A stretch of DNA of 64,000 nt from Tigriopus japonicus. Lineage: Eukaryota; Arthropoda; Copepoda; Harpacticoida; Harpacticidae. Shown piece after piece: positions 1 through 14,554 of this stretch (positions are counted from its first letter, which is position 1; each line of letters begins with the position of its first letter). The notes under the pieces were generated by a model, which saw only the letters and a program-made list of their open reading frames with translations, ran no database searches and had not been told where the DNA came from. A program made the translations under genes and the position numbers. The stretch spans positions 9,384,822-9,448,821 of the forward strand of contig CM021314.1 of assembly GCA_010645155.1 (NCBI GenBank). Direction: 5' to 3'.

Positions 1-3000
1 AAATCGCGTCTCACGGAATTGGAATACGTAGAGGGAAGGAAGAAGGCAGTTTCATCGACAGGAGTTTTAGCATATTAGCTACCATTTTACTTGATGAGTC
101 CAATCCATCTCAATGGTTGGTTTTAATGCAGTCAAATAATCGAAGGCCGACTGAAATTCTCATCCAGGCTGAACATTCGTTTTTGTTTCGTTTGATTTGC
201 GGTAAATGAGGTAAACCGAGCCAAATTTCTTTTCGGACAAGTTAACTTTCTCGTACATTTACAACATGTGTCTTTTGGTTGGGTTGGCATTATGACCTTG
301 TTTTATGGTTTCCTCGGTTGGTCTCTCGGTCCCACTTTGTTTCCTGTTGCACAAACACGGACATCAATACGCATACAAAACGATGATATTTAGTCCATAA
401 ATAAGAAATTCCCAGTTTACGATGCGCTTCCCAAGACATTTGCCAAACACATGTTTTGTTTTTCAATGAAGGTTCATTCGTTCGTCTCATAAGTCATCGA
501 CAACCGAGCAAGCATGCACTACTGCGTAACTACATGTTTCCATCAGAAAAAACGGATCCATCCATGCAAGAGACGAACGAATGAAAGAAAGAAAGAAATG
601 TAATAAGCCAGCATGATTTACACAAAAAGAGCTTCGGAAATGGTTCTAATCAAGCCAAAGGCCTGGGCGAATGACAATCACTTCCTTCCGGAAAAATGTC
701 CTCCACATTTAACCTGCACTAACTTGGAAACATGAGCACCTTGGGTTTGTCGATAATAACCGATTCCCTTTGACGAGTATCGAAGGCATCACGAACGAAC
801 AAAGAGGCATGGTAATGGAAGGATCGACCATGGGACTGAATTCTGAACCAAAAATATCCCTGCCTGAGTGACATCGAGCGATTTATGTGACACCTTGAAG
901 AAGCCGACGCCTAATGGCATCTGCCAACCCTTTTACGCAGAGCGCATTTTCAGGTAAAACCAGGTTCCTCTTGGCGGCAGCAATTAAATTAAGCTTGACA
1001 TTGAGATTTGAGAACGAACGAACAGACGAGTTTTCTCAGGTTCTCGCCTCGCTTGGAACAGAAATTCGAGTCTCAGGGCCATGTCAGGAATTTCTCTTTC
1101 TGGCCATATTTTATGGCCAAAATCCGAGAGAAGCACGCCGTTCCGAGTCAGAAAAGAAAGGCAGAAACAGAGCGAAACGAGAATCCGCCATCCAAATAGG
1201 CATTGCATCTTTGATAACAGATCATTTGGATTCGTAATTGAGCACGACTTTGCATTCTCTCTCTCTGTCTGTCTTGGGGTCGGGTTCGTCCTCGTTGGAT
1301 GTTCGCGATATTCATCCATTGCAATTATGCAAAATTTATGGCCCTTTGAGCCATTAGATTCGAGACGGTCAAATCATGCTGACCATCATTATTATTATCA
1401 TCATTATTACAAGCACCACCAGTCCTGGGAGTAATAGTGGGAGCGACATGGCCTCGGAAAAGATTGGAATTCAATTTTCCGAATTGATTACCCTGGCTGA
1501 CACCCCGTGAATAAACGCGTCGAAATTCCTGTCGTCGTCAATTTGCGTGCAAGCCCTTGAGAACAAGAGAACATGGGAATCCAACACCAACCAGAGTCAA
1601 TTCGAGCTTGCGGTGGCAAATCTCCATCATTGGCATTAACATAATTCTTGAAAATTCTCGTAAGTACGGTACACTTCGAGCATTGCTTGCCATCGGTCCA
1701 AATGCCAAAAGCAAACCACAATAACAGCATTTAGCAACCCTGAATTTACTTTCAGCAGATGTTCTTGTGCTTGTTCCCATTGAATTGGAGAGGCCCAGTT
1801 TTGAGGGGATTTAGTCGGCATGCTTGTTGCCCACATCTTTGTGCTACATACCCACAATTCATTGCCAAAAAAATGATGTAACTAACGGAACCCCGCTGTT
1901 GAGTTGATCTTCATTCACGTAACCAACATTTTGACGGGATTTCAAACAATGGGCCAAATCCATCTTTCTGGCTAGATTACTAAATATGAAGTTCAATAAA
2001 GTGGAACGCCATGATTGGGGTTCATAAATTTGCATTGTCTCTTGTCAAAATAAAGGGCAATTGTGCTAAAAAAAAAATCAAACCACTCGGATGTGCGGGG
2101 AATCTTGAAAGAATGGGTGATTGAAACCGATTGATGCTAATTTCTGGGACGAATCAAAATGAAATATGAGCCAATGATTTGATCATGGGAAGGCGGGGAT
2201 TGAAGTGACACACGTGGATCCATCAAGCAACAAAACTACTACGTGGTTCTCAGCCAAGCCAGAATTTGGCGATGGCAGGGATCGTTCTTTCTTTCTTTCA
2301 TCTTCTGTTAGTCGTGACTCCTTTGAGTGTTTCCAAATTGAGCGGGTGCCTCCAAGAACTCCCGAACTTGTACGCCAAGGAATCCATCCAGATGACATGA
2401 GTCAACATCAACAACAATCTCATCGTCATCCTGGATGTCTTGTAATAAGGAATCAAATGTCAAGAGCGTGCCTTTAATGACTCCAAAGGAGAATTCATCA
2501 TCATCGTCGTCGTCGTCCTCTCAATTCAACTGAACCGAAATGTGAGAAAGAGCCTACCTTGTCCATGGAAGAGCACGATTCGCGGACGGACCAAGTTCAG
2601 TTGGATTTTAAATCAAATTGGATGGACATAAATCCAACTAAAGAGCAGCCAGCCTTCTGGTTAGTTGCATGCTAGCTTCAAAGTGTTTGGTCGTTCTGTA
2701 GGAATTCATCAGCCAGATCCACTTTGACTTGTTCGATGACCTCGTTTTCGTCAGGTTTCACCAAGATAGTAATCTTTCAAGGGGCCTAATGGTCACACTC
2801 ACTCGTCTTTGTAGTGCTACCTACCTACCATGGGTATCACCGCTTCTCGAGCTCTTTTGGACATGTTACAAGCTAGCTTGTTGTACACACATACAAGTTC
2901 TTGATAGACGAGTTTAAAGGCGACTTTCACTTAATTGTAAGCAAAGCTATTCAACTTGTTCAATTAGCCTTGAACACGGTGCAAAGTAGGACGAGATCCT

Positions 3001-3573
3001 CAGAAAAGGCCCGTCATATGCGCAAGTTTTTTATGCACAAATAAAATCTACATGCAAACAACTCCGTTTGAAGAAAAGGGAGGCTTTGAATTAAAAAAAA
3101 GTCTACATAAGAATATCCTTGTTGGTTTGGAAAAACAACTTGTTTTTACTGTGCTTAATGGGACGATTACATGTACGACCACCTCAAAGCCAGAACCCGA
3201 AGCAAAACACCCTTGTCATAAACCCGATAAAGATTGTTGGACCAAGGTTACGTGGGTAAAAAAGAATAATAATGTCAGAATTGAAACCGCTTTTCCAAGA
3301 ATTTGGCATAACAGATATGTTTTCCGCTGACTTGTTTAAAGTTCATATTGCGTTGTTATTTCAATGTGAGAAATATTCTTGGAAGCCCCCACTGAAAATA
3401 AAACCTGGTTTATAGATACTGTAGTGCTGCAGTGTTATTGTAATATTCACTGGCTTTTTACAGCTTTTATAACCCATCAGATTGATCTTTGGATTTGATG
3501 CCTTTTTTCAAGACACAAAAACATGCTTTTCAACAAGTTCATGCAGATAAAAAAATGTATCAGCCTTGCTTAC
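1..3573. other. No confident gene; intron or 3' part of the PH-domain gene
   Basis: I see no exon here that has both a clear reading frame and convincing splice sites. The open frames are short and look like chance. Because exons of a minus-strand gene lie just to the right (3574-3669 and 4443-4664), the rest of that gene, including the end of its PH domain, should lie in or beyond this stretch. A run of TCA/TCG triplets lies near 2497-2520. An AT-rich 92-codon plus-strand frame at 3052-3330 is discussed under findings. Confidence 0.5.
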
Positions 3574-3669
3574 CTGATCTTTCAGTTTGAAGTGACTGGC
3601 TGACCTCTCTTTCGCAACCAAGAGCAGATCATTGAAGAGGAACAGATTCCTCTCTTGCGATTGAAGACC
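3574..3669 (-). CDS. Internal exon, PH-domain strand region
   Basis: This exon has 32 codons, phase 0 at both ends. It is bounded by an acceptor reading tttttgcag and a donor reading GTAAGC on the minus strand. The translation contains the stretch NLFLFNDLLLVAK followed by FKLKDQ. That is the typical pattern of the middle beta strands of a PH domain in Rho/Ras regulators (hydrophobic FLFNDLLLVAK, then a strand of the F-K-L-K type). It joins in frame to the exon at 4443-4664. From memory the closest style is the PH domain of ARHGAP20-type Rho GTPase-activating proteins, but I cannot verify this. The next exon, which should continue with the W-containing strand and C-terminal helix, was not found. 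Confidence 0.72.
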
Positions 3670-4442
3670 CTGCAAAAAAGTGGATATCCAAATTCAGGAA
3701 CCAATCAAGAATTAAATCCAATTAAGATTCTGATCAATTTCCAACCGAGACTGACCAAGAGAACACAACCAGGTTAGTTAGTTGTCCGTCTTATCCATCT
3801 GATGATCAAACTCACTGACAGGGTATTCATAAACCAGATCGAATACGGAGTACAAATATGGGACAGATTTTTGGGTCTAGGACCCTCGACTCAAATCAGA
3901 TGGCCAAACTCGTCTAATGAGGTCGTTTCAAGAAATACACAGGCGTGATTTCATGTTACTCCATGGCACGGTTTCTGAGCACCCCAAATGGCAGAGGAGG
4001 AGCAATTCCGATCCGGAAATGAAGCTTCCTCCTCCACTCGATCAAAAACGCTATAATTTCCCCCTGCCTATCTGAATGCATAGTAATGCTTGATTTTACG
4101 TGTAAAGAAGTGCGAAGAATCATATTGCAATAGCCGTTCGAGAAAACGGCAACATATGGTTGGGGGGGAAAGCCAATCTCTTCCACACCTCGACAAAAGT
4201 TGTCTTTGTACGTGGCGGTAAACATGGCTCGACCAGCCTGATGCTGTCATTTTTCATCGCGATGATCTTGAAAATTATGAATTGAACATTGAAATCATTC
4301 ATGACTGAGCTGTAAGCCATCGTTGTCGTTTCCCCGCCTGACATCTGGATGAGATGCTTTTCATTCGGCCCTTACTTTCCTGTTCCACCCGGGCAAGAAA
4401 AGAAGGTATTCATCCATTCATTCAGTCTAAGCTCAAACTTAC

Positions 4443-4664
4443 CACAGTGTATTTCACTTGTGTGTCCATGAGGAAAGTTCGATGCTTGTTCGGGATGAGT
4501 CCGGCGTCTTTGCTCCCGAAAACATCCGCGATCGTGGATTCGCTTCGTCCATTTTGGGACGTTTTATGGGTCAGATTATTGGCTTTCTGGAAGATGGCCC
4601 GACCCATGGCCATGGGATTAGGCATGGAGTTGGTCGTCTTTTGTCGCACCAAACCTTTGAGCTT
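4443..4664 (-). CDS. Internal exon upstream of the PH-domain exon
   Basis: This exon has 74 codons in phase 0, with acceptor tcgtttacag and donor GTAAGT on the minus strand. It starts KLKGLVRQK, has a Ser/Asn/Met-rich linker, and ends with HRTFLMDTQVKYTV, which reads as the first beta strand of a PH domain (a protein-phosphoinositide or protein-protein module). It splices without a frame change to the exon at 3574-3669, so the domain is completed across that 773-bp intron. Its 5' phase also fits the donor of the exon at 14555-14950, which would make the intervening intron about 9.9 kb, long for this window. The product is probably a cytoplasmic small-GTPase regulator; this is inference. Confidence 0.7.
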
Positions 4665-7600
4665 CTGTAAACGAGAAACGAAACGGATTAAGTCAAATAT
4701 GTAGACCATCTCGAACACGTTGTCATTCGAGCTTTGGGTTTAAGTTGCTGAACTGGATAGGTCCACGGACCGATTTTCGGTGTCATTTATCAAGATAGGT
4801 AGAACTAATAATATTGGGAAGACACGCATCACCCATCGCGTCTCATTCCGAGAGATCAAGGCCAGCCTCAAAAAATGGGCTTAAGATGCACCAGGAAATC
4901 CATTCAACGTCACATCCCAAAATAACTCATGTCGTCTTGGGATGGATGAGTGTTTCACCAATACGTAATGTATGACTATTATGTTGATGAGACAAGGGAT
5001 TTTGCGACATTTCAAAAAAAAAAGATGCACGAGTTGTCGGTGTTGTCTTGTCGGTCGGTGGCAATTATTTCCAGTCGACGAACGAACGGAAATGTTGCTC
5101 CACAAGTTCTACCTCTTCCATTCCGTGAGTGCCAACCAAAGCTTTGGGATCATCATGCACAGACGACACATCATCATTATCGTCATCATTCCCATCCCTC
5201 TCATCGTGTTGTCATGACTTCAAATGCTCGTTCCTACCACAATCATACTACATACGACATGGATAGATAGACTCAGACTCAGAGAAGATGAACGACAAAG
5301 ACACTGCCTCTAAAAGGCAAGGACTCAATTTCAAAGCCTTGGAAAAGCATATCCAGAACACCAACGCGTAATTGTCGTCCTTCGACTACTAGAGCAATTC
5401 AGTCATTGCGGCAAAATTCCACACCTTAGTTTCATGGCGTTAAAATCTTAAAAGAACACACAGATTCATTCAACAAAAGAATGTTTGTTTGTCTAAAATG
5501 AAACACCTCTTTACTCAAACACCCCAAGATGATCCAAACTGGTTTTGCCACTCCTTTAAAGAATGATTTGTAGGCACCAATAAGAAGATACTACTACGCT
5601 GTCTCATTCCAGAATCGGAGATTGCCTCTTTCGTATGTTTGCAATCAGTTCAAGCTTTGAGAAACTGTGATGTAATTTCCCCTGGCAGCAATTGTTTTAG
5701 GATTTTTTGGCCTTTCGTCTGAGTTTGGAGTGAGAGACTGGATGTGCAAAAATATCATGTACAACCATATACGAAGAGATGCGGCAAACAGTTACAGAAA
5801 TTACATCCAACCAAAGAATGGTTTGTCGAGCTCACATTTCAAGTGTGAAATGCCATCATGGACACTAATGACAATGAACTTGGCATTAGCCAAGGATGAG
5901 AGAGACAGAAAGAGAATTAGAAGCAGAATTGGCATGCCACTTTTCCATGCTCGATCTTCAGTACCAAACTCAAGGCGTGAACTCTGGATTTTGCCTATTC
6001 CGTCGTGGAGTCAAGGTCGACCGGACTACAAAAATGATAAAATTCAAGATCAACTCTTGACTCTATACGAGACTTGCCGATAGACCGATTTGTCAGAGCA
6101 GAACTTGGATCATTTCAGGGTTCAACGGAGGGCTAAAACGGCCAAGGTAAGGCGGACAAATTCCATTTAGCACACCTCACTAAATGGTTCAGTCATGTTT
6201 TACGAAGCCAAATTGCAAGTCCGCCTGAGCATGTACGTTCTTACCCAGTTCTTTCCTCTTGCCTACTACTACCTCCCCCCAAAAACGTGATCTACTCTAA
6301 TTCAGAGAACATCATGGATCTTGAAAGGCTCTTGAACGTTCCAAATATGAGCCATGATGATTCGCCCATTTGAAATAAAAATCAATTTGGCATGTGGGAG
6401 ACTTCAAAAATGAATATCTAGGCCCACTTGAAGCGGAGATACATTACATAACCAGTCAACCACGACCACTTGGTGTGCCTTTTTCCTTCAAAAATAGAAA
6501 AAAAACAGAACCAACAAGAACCAACGTCAGGGCTACATTCTGAAGCTAGTGGAAAACGAGTTCATGTGAAAAAATGCAACTTGTATCCTGCTCACGAACT
6601 CTTTCATGAGGCTAGTATTTTTTTCAAATACCATGAAACTCGTTTTCGTTAGTGTCACAAGTTGTATATTTGAAGTCCCAAGTCTTGAGTACCCTTGCCA
6701 CGAAAGGATTTTTACCCGAGAGTGATAATGGTGACTTACTCAACAAAAAGATCTTCTTGTGGCCATATTTCTGGACGGATGACGGATTTATCAATGGTAT
6801 AGTAAATTTGCACAAGCCTTATCAAGTACCGCATTACACAAAAAGTGTGTGATTTTCTCATGAAGATCCTGAATGGACATCTTTCACCCAATGACAGATG
6901 GTTTGATCACTTTGGTTGCTTTTAACAGGGATAGATAGATCCACCTGCCCGAATGACTTTCATCCAGTCAGGATAACACGGATAGTTGTACATAATGGTT
7001 GTGAGTCGTGTCCATGTACTGTAACTGGTATGAAATCAAGCAAACAAGCGCCAAAGCTGCACTCCAAGAGAGTGAACGAGGAAAGATTGGAAAGATATTA
7101 CGCAACCTTACGCACACGCGAAAAAAAAGAAGGGAAAACGGTTGGTTTGGTTCGAAGGCTTGATCAAGCCTGAATCGTTATTGTAATATCCCCGCGAGAA
7201 CGAAATGGTGCTGGAGATTGGTGACCATTAGAACGAAGGTGAGTACAGGAGGGCATTTCGGCTCGCCTCGGCCCAAATATGGCCAAATGGGTTGAATAGA
7301 AATGCGAGTCACTTCTCAAGGACAAGGTTAACCTGGCAAGCAGAGCCAAGCGGACGGACCCTGTCGTAAATAAAGACAATGATTGTCCGGCCATTCATTC
7401 CATTGGTCGGACGATTTTCTTTGGAATGAAATGAGCGATTTGTATTTGAGAATGTATGTAGGAATGAGAAATGATGAAGTCGAGACTTCTGAGACTCCTC
7501 TTGAGGTCTCAATTATGAGCTCTTAGTGAAGCATAATTAAAGGGGAAAAACTTAGTTGACGCCGGGTATTCAAATTTAACCTCGGGGAAACGGATACCTT

Positions 7601-10600
7601 GAGAATGTACACGTGTGATCCATCATCTGGCAAGACTGGGAATTCTGACTCAAGATTTAAAGATGGACTTGACAATCACTTCATTTCTATAAAACAACTC
7701 CGAAATACTTCAAAATACCCATACACCAAGTTGAAAGAATCCTCGTAATGACTTCGTCCTACGCCGATTTCAGATGAGATAAGTCACACAAAAGCCGAGA
7801 AGCAGGCTCAAAGCTTCATTATGAGGGAAAAACGAGACAAAAGAACATTCCGACAAATGAGCATTGACATTTGTTCTCAACCCTCGCTCGCTATTTCGAG
7901 ATTACCATCCTTTTTGTCTGAGATTTCGGGCGACATCATTATTGCGTAACTACTACGGTTGTCAAAAAACAGCAAACACTTGTTGCAAATTTTCGCATCA
8001 AGATGACCTGCACCATTTTTGACAAATTTCTAATTTCTGGTCGTTCAAACTGTTCAAACAAATTCAATAACCAGCCGTTGTTTTTCTCGAAGAACTACTT
8101 CACTTTAGGCGTGCCACAACATTATTAACCTCTATATTATGGGAAAATAAAATCCTATTACAGCACTGCAATATCTTCACGGCCAAGTCATATTTTTGGA
8201 GAACTTTTTTTATGTTCCTGCTTTTCTTCCATTTCTTAACATCCTCGGCAATAATCAAACGATGAGTTTTGGCCTTGAGATATCTAGCATTTCCACAAAT
8301 AAACAACCGTACTACCCATTACACCTTACACCTCGTCAACGATTGACAGATTGCAACCAAGTAGACTCTTATCTTGGTAAACAATTTTGATTTTCATCAA
8401 CGATCGAATTTAATCCAAGTAAATGGAAGCCATCAAACACGATATGTTTGCACAATCGCTGGAAATTTCCCATGGACATTATTATTCCGGTGACAAATTG
8501 CCACGATCATTGTAATACGAATGGGAGATTTATAGATCGTGTACTTGCGGAAGTCAGCTTGGAAGGAAGGTGAGATCATGCGAGTCATAATAATATGCCT
8601 CGACATCGCCAAGTACTCCCAGTCTCCACTCTGATGTACGTGCGACCTAATAAAAATCGACTTGCCAATATCAAGTCTATCTTGGACTTGTGAAGACAAA
8701 ATCACGTGTCGATCAAGCATGAATTGAAACGGTCGAGCGGATTTAACAAGGTCAAATCCAACCGAAATTGACCAGCATGGATGATGGCCTCGTTTTCTGG
8801 GAAGAGTGATCTTTCGTTGTCAAACCCCGGAATGTCCATGATGTCAAATGATGAAGACAACGAAGTCGACTTTATACGAGCGGGAACATCAGATAAGAAG
8901 TCTTCGTGCAGTAATAACACTCAACAATGGTAATATGATGAACATTCTCCGTAAATCGTCCAACAGGAACGCCAGCAAGCAACATCGAACGTAGTACATA
9001 GTCGAGCAATCAAAAGCCAAAAGAAACCCCAGGGGGACAGAGTTCCAAAGGCGTTTGAGTGTTTAAGAAATATTAGACGGACTTGTTCAATGCTGCCTCA
9101 ACTGCTTCAGAGAGAAGAGCAAAGAAGGAAGAGGAAGAAAGAAAGAAAGAAGTTGGTCAGCAGAAGCACTCCTACCTCCAACGGGCTAACTTGATGTTCC
9201 CGATCTTCTGAAAAAGAGTTGAATGGGACTGATGTTTTTCTGCTCTGCTCCGTCTTTCGCGAACAAAGACCGTTTCTACTGGATGGAATGAAATGACGAC
9301 AGCGTTCAAGTCTCCGACTCGCCCCATCAGGGTGCCTCTTCATTTCCCGCTTTAAAGCTCTTTTGAATATCCCAATCATGAAGCTTCAAATACAACACAC
9401 AAGCAGTATCATACCCTACAGAGTACTGGGTGCCTAGGGTTGAGATGATCATGGTACGCTTACCCCAACACTTTTTGGGAGAGCAGAGCAGTCGGCAAAA
9501 AGCTTCGACATAGTGAGTAAAAAAGTGCTTTGGCGCTTGATCACCATAATTTTCCCCAATCACATAGAACAAAGGCATATTCAATCAAGCCTAGCAAATA
9601 GGCTTCTTGCTTTATTCTCTCTCCCTCTCTCTCTCTCTCGTTGTATCCTGCATTCATCCAAATCATTTCGGGATTGTTCACACAAAGGATCGTTTTCGTT
9701 TGTCCCAGGTCTCCCTGGGATGGTTAAATCAATGAAATTCGCAACCATCCGTGACCAAATCTCCATCCAGGACGTCCCCAACGGAATGTGATTCATGAAT
9801 ATGCAGCGAAGGCTGACCACACTTTGGAATGTTTCTAAATAACATTCAAGAAGGAAAAAGAGTAATATCGCCGAAATCTTGTCGGTCTCTTGTGGTTTCA
9901 CCATTCTATTACCATTGGCCTCCAACGAAGCCAATGATGGTCCTTGGTTGTCCGTTGCTACAAAGAAGTCAAGCGTGAACGACGAACACGTACAATTGTA
10001 CATGTGAAGTGCTACGTACGTAACTTCACTTCACTACTACATAAGGAGTGCATTAGGCGGTGACAAAGCTGAATTTATTGTGATGTAAATATCATCAGAT
10101 TAAAGACACACAAGGAGACAAACTTTTTTCCGTTCGTTTCGTTCGTAGATAACAAACAACATCCATTCAACTCAGAGGAGCAGACAATAAATACCAATTC
10201 TATCTCTGATGATGATGGCGTCGACAACGACGAACTGTCCGACCGACCAAAGAGTGAAGAAGGATGGAACAGGAATTTCAATGAAGACCGCCTATATTAA
10301 GTCCCTACTGGGCAGTGTGATTTATCACCGATTTGCAAGCTTGTTCAAAGTTCACGGAGCAGAAAAAAGGTCTTCCACGTGTCGGGCGACAATGGAGAAA
10401 TTCCGAGAAATATGGTCTCAGTTCACCCAAACATCCTGGAGGTGGACAAATGAGTTCTGATATGCATCGTTCGTGTGAGATCTAAAAAAGGGCCCACTTG
10501 TTCACTGAATGGTTCTTCAGACTCTCTTGGCTCGTTCCTTCCGATAAATCAGGCAATGTTGACAAGTTTCATTGCCAAGTTGATCAACGAAGCATGGGTT

Positions 10601-13600
10601 TGAATTCAAATTACAATTGGCAGGACGGACGTCAGAGGATTGATTCCGACTAGATCCAATGGAGACGGTTTGCTTTGATTTTTACCAACAGAACACCGCC
10701 AACAAACGCCATGCATCTGTTCTAGAATCATCATCCTCATCATGCTCTATTGATCCGAAAGATCTCCAACCAGCCAAACTTGAGGTCTGTCGATCGAGGA
10801 ACAAATACTGTAACAAGTACTGCCTACCACTGATGTATGTCGAGTCTTGTTCATTCAGGAGAGCCCACAAATTTCGGAAATTTCTTCAACTAAAGTGCAT
10901 CCAAACACAAGGGCTAAACGGCAACCAAGCTAGATCATTGATGGTTCCATAAACTTTTAAACATTAGTTGCTCCAACTGCTAGTGGCTAACAGGTTTATG
11001 GGGGTTCTGTGGGATTTGGTAGTTGCTTGCAAGCTCGTCAATTGTTGATTTCCTTGAAGCATCGCTCAGTCACCGAGACTCGTTTCAAGTTAGAGATAAA
11101 GAATCAGCTTGAAGATAGGAGAACAAAAACAATCCAACTTAAAGATCGGCCGCCAATGGATCTACCATGGCTCCTCTTGTCCATTTCGGGTTCTATTATT
11201 CGTCGAGGATCCTAATAATGTTCAACGATCTCGGTTGGAGCTGTGTGGTAGTAATGATGGAAAATCATCCAATGTTGGACAAGACTGATTGATGGCTTGC
11301 TCAATAGAGTGGTGGCGGCGGCGTTTGCAGATAATTCGATCAAAATTGCATCTCCTCCACCCAGTGTGAGGTGAGCCTATGATGGGGCCTTTTAATGCGG
11401 ACTCTAGAAAAACCAGATCGACTTTTTTTGGAATAGTGCAAGCAGGCCAGAAACCGGAGCAACTCCGAACGGATCTCCATGATAATGATGATGATGATAA
11501 TACTGTTCAAGATGATAGTAGGGATGTGCACCCACTGGCCTGGGTTTAGTCCACTTCATTTTGCTCTGATGATCATGATGGGCAATGCTAAATTTCAATC
11601 TATATTCATGCCCTCAAGGGGTCGGAGGGGAAAACCTCCTTAGATTTAGTTTGCAATTCGTCTTCGGTGTTAGTGAACGAGATGGCAAGAATCCTGGACA
11701 AATGATTGCAAGCATTGTTTGTATCAGCACTTGAAACAACAAAGCTGCAAATCGTGCTTTATCAAGTCATTCTCGGTGGTGCAATGGCTGGCTGAATTGT
11801 TTGCTTGCATTTGAGCAGGATCTTAAAGTCAGGCGAAGGGCACCCATGCAACAGGCTCGTTCTTTGTGTCCCGCACTCCGAATGTCAATTGATATCAATC
11901 ATCTTCAATAAATTAACCATTCTCGTGCACTTAGAGCCGAAGTGCATTTGGGACAAGATCGCCTTGAAAGTACGGTAGCACTACTTCAGATGTCGGATTC
12001 AGAATTGCCTTTGAAGGCCCGGCCCTTCAAGGTCAACAAAAGATAGCATTGGAATAGATTGGAATTGATCTCGATCTCGGGTTTGGTATGGGATAAAAAA
12101 TTGTCATATTATCATTATTTCAATTCCAACCCTCATGGCTGCAGGCAAATTCGCCAAAATCCTTGAACATTGCGGAAATGATCCAGTTGTTGGCTAGCTT
12201 TGATCTATCAGTCAGTAATAAAATTTGCGGGATATGAAGTATGAACATGATCAACATGAACGAACTACGCTGGTACATTCATTCAAAAGCCACTCGTGAC
12301 AAGTACATGTTCAACAGAGCTCTCACCTTTTGTTACAGGTTACTTTATTTTTTCCGGGTCCATTATTTTCCAATAACGAAACAAACAAGGATGAGCGCAC
12401 AACACGCTTTTGTGCAATTGGTTGGCGTAAGAGAAATTTTCAGCTTTCAACCCACAATTATTGCACGAGCCACTGACTGCCAGCTTGTTCCTTGTAGATA
12501 GATACATAGGACACGTTTCCTCCACATCATTCTGGGGATCGATTCAGTCACTCGATTGTGTACTTACATAGTAGCCACACATCCCAATGTTCACGAACAT
12601 GATATCGGAATGAGGGGGGGAAAACTCGAAATGTCTCAATCTCTGCAAATGTACATTCTATTCAATTGAAAGACATTGACAAATGCACCACCGATTTTGA
12701 CACTTGAACCAATGAGAGGTCAACTTTCACTATCCGAAATGGCCCTTCAAGGCTTGGATGGCCATTGCCACTAGGTACTACTACAGTACATCCACGGTGG
12801 TGGGGCCAAAGCGACAGGTCATTTCTAAGAAAAGTAACTCACCAACACAAAGCCCAAAGAATTGGGTTCAAGATCATCAAAGCACCCACCACCTTCATCC
12901 ACCTTTGAGTATTTGTAGGGAGGGATTCGTTTTTTCTTCCAGTTCTGAGACCCCCAAGAGTCAGCCTGTTCGTCGTCTTTTGTTTCAAGTGAGACGCATT
13001 TGGGACCAAAAGAATGGGAGGAAAATAGTTCTCCCGTGATTACCATCGGATCTCAATAGAATAGCCTCTTTCAATCAATCTCAAGACTTGGTCCTTGGAC
13101 TCCTCAGGCCAAGCTAATGGATTCCGGGGACACGCTCGTTATGAGCGAAGAACAACCGAGGAAACTGGGTGCATACATGGAATCTTCATTACGGGGACCG
13201 ATTCTTTGCCATGGGGAGATTTGATCGGCAGCTGCCTCTTCAAGTATCGAAGCAACAACGATTTCGATCGAGGGAAAGGTGGCTGTGATGCTCTCAGATG
13301 TTGTTGATTCGATCCAAGAAATCTGAAGACAGTGCAATTAAGGTGTGGATGGAGTGTGAAGAGTGCGTTTGAAATGGCTGGAAGCAACAATTGACAACCA
13401 CCACATCACCTCTCAAAACCTGTTGATCTTGGTAAATGAAAAAGGGCGCTTTCATCTTGAAGTGGAGTCAAGTTTGGTGTGTTTTTCCTTTCTCTCACAG
13501 CCATTGGCCTCCATTACCCATTACGTAACAGCCCTGAATCCCTAGGAAGCCCTTCAAACTGCCGACGTGTGGGTATTCACTTATACATACGATTATTTAC

Positions 13601-14554
13601 TGAGTGTGGAGAGAGACGGTCTCACGTCCACGACTCACTCGAGAACCCGAGTAGACCATTAATGAGGCAGCACAAAACCTTTCTTGTTCTATTCTCAGAA
13701 TGAAGGGATCTCAAAAGATCGGGGTTTGATTCGTTTCTTTCATTAAACGGGGGCTGAGGCAAAGTCCTGGGGTGTGGAACGAAAAAGCTAGCTAGCGAGT
13801 AGCTAGTCCCCAGTACAGATCATCTAAACAACCAACCCGTCTCGATGGGTGTCGACAATTGGCGATCTAATGAAGCAAAAATCAACGACTATGCTGCCTC
13901 CTACGAGAGCTTAGGGGTTCATATCATGTTCAAATCGAATCTAGCCCATGCACACTTGGATTGGCAAGAAATGAGAGGTCTTTGTACTGGAGAAGCTGAT
14001 CTACTTGACCACGGAGCGTCACATTTCCTTTTGAATTCTCATTGTCATAAGGTGGTAATTATGAACGCCTTCTAGCTCTACATAAGAAAATGAAGCCGAC
14101 GTAAAGGAAAAATCATCATCTTTCTCTCTTCCAATTTTTCAAAGAGGGTTCGACCAATCATTCAGTTTTTGAAGATACCTTGAATTCTTCCACGTCTAGA
14201 CAGATGATGAAGGCCCAGCTCAATTAAAGTGTCCATATGGGGGGCTCCTTTTAAACTGCTAGAGCTATCTTATGAGCCGATATGTACTCCAAGATCTCAC
14301 CCCAAGATAGTAACTGTGGCTTTAGAAACGAAAAAAAGACTGAACATGATTGGAGTGGGCGTTGGAAATTATTCAAATCCAGTGGTGTACTGAATTAAAA
14401 CCAGTCTCAAAACCAACAACCAACTGACAATTCCTACTCGTACTCAGTGCACTCGCACACACGTGGAGATGGCTGGGTAGAAAAGGTGTGAACTAATCCA
14501 CATCAGTCCTCCATCATTGCTTCATGGTATGATTATTTATGATTCTCTTCTTAC
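4665..14554. other. Long presumed intron of the minus-strand PH-domain gene
   Basis: Nearly 10 kb with no convincing exon on either strand. Frames of 60-140 codons occur (for example minus strand 9581-10003), but they lack splice context, recognisable domains or coding-like composition. Simple sequence includes a CT run at 9616-9639 and an ATG/ATC triplet run near 11480-11498. I cannot exclude small exons or an antisense transcript. Confidence 0.45.
9616..9639. repeat. CT dinucleotide microsatellite
   Basis: An almost uninterrupted CT tract of about 24 bases lies inside the long presumed intron. It opens a spurious minus-strand frame rich in RE dipeptides. Confidence 0.8.

Noticed and set aside
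1636..1857. Minus-strand frame with DRWQAMLEVY, resembling a PH C-terminal helix
   Set aside because: Tempting as the missing end of the PH domain, but I could not find a good acceptor and phase to join it to 3574-3669.
2680..2790. Minus-strand block reading ILVKPDENEVIEQVKVDLAD
   Set aside because: Looks coding-like, but no donor follows it and the frame closes; too short to claim as an exon.
9581..10003. 140-codon minus-strand frame
   Set aside because: Its end is a translated CT microsatellite, and the rest has no recognisable protein features.
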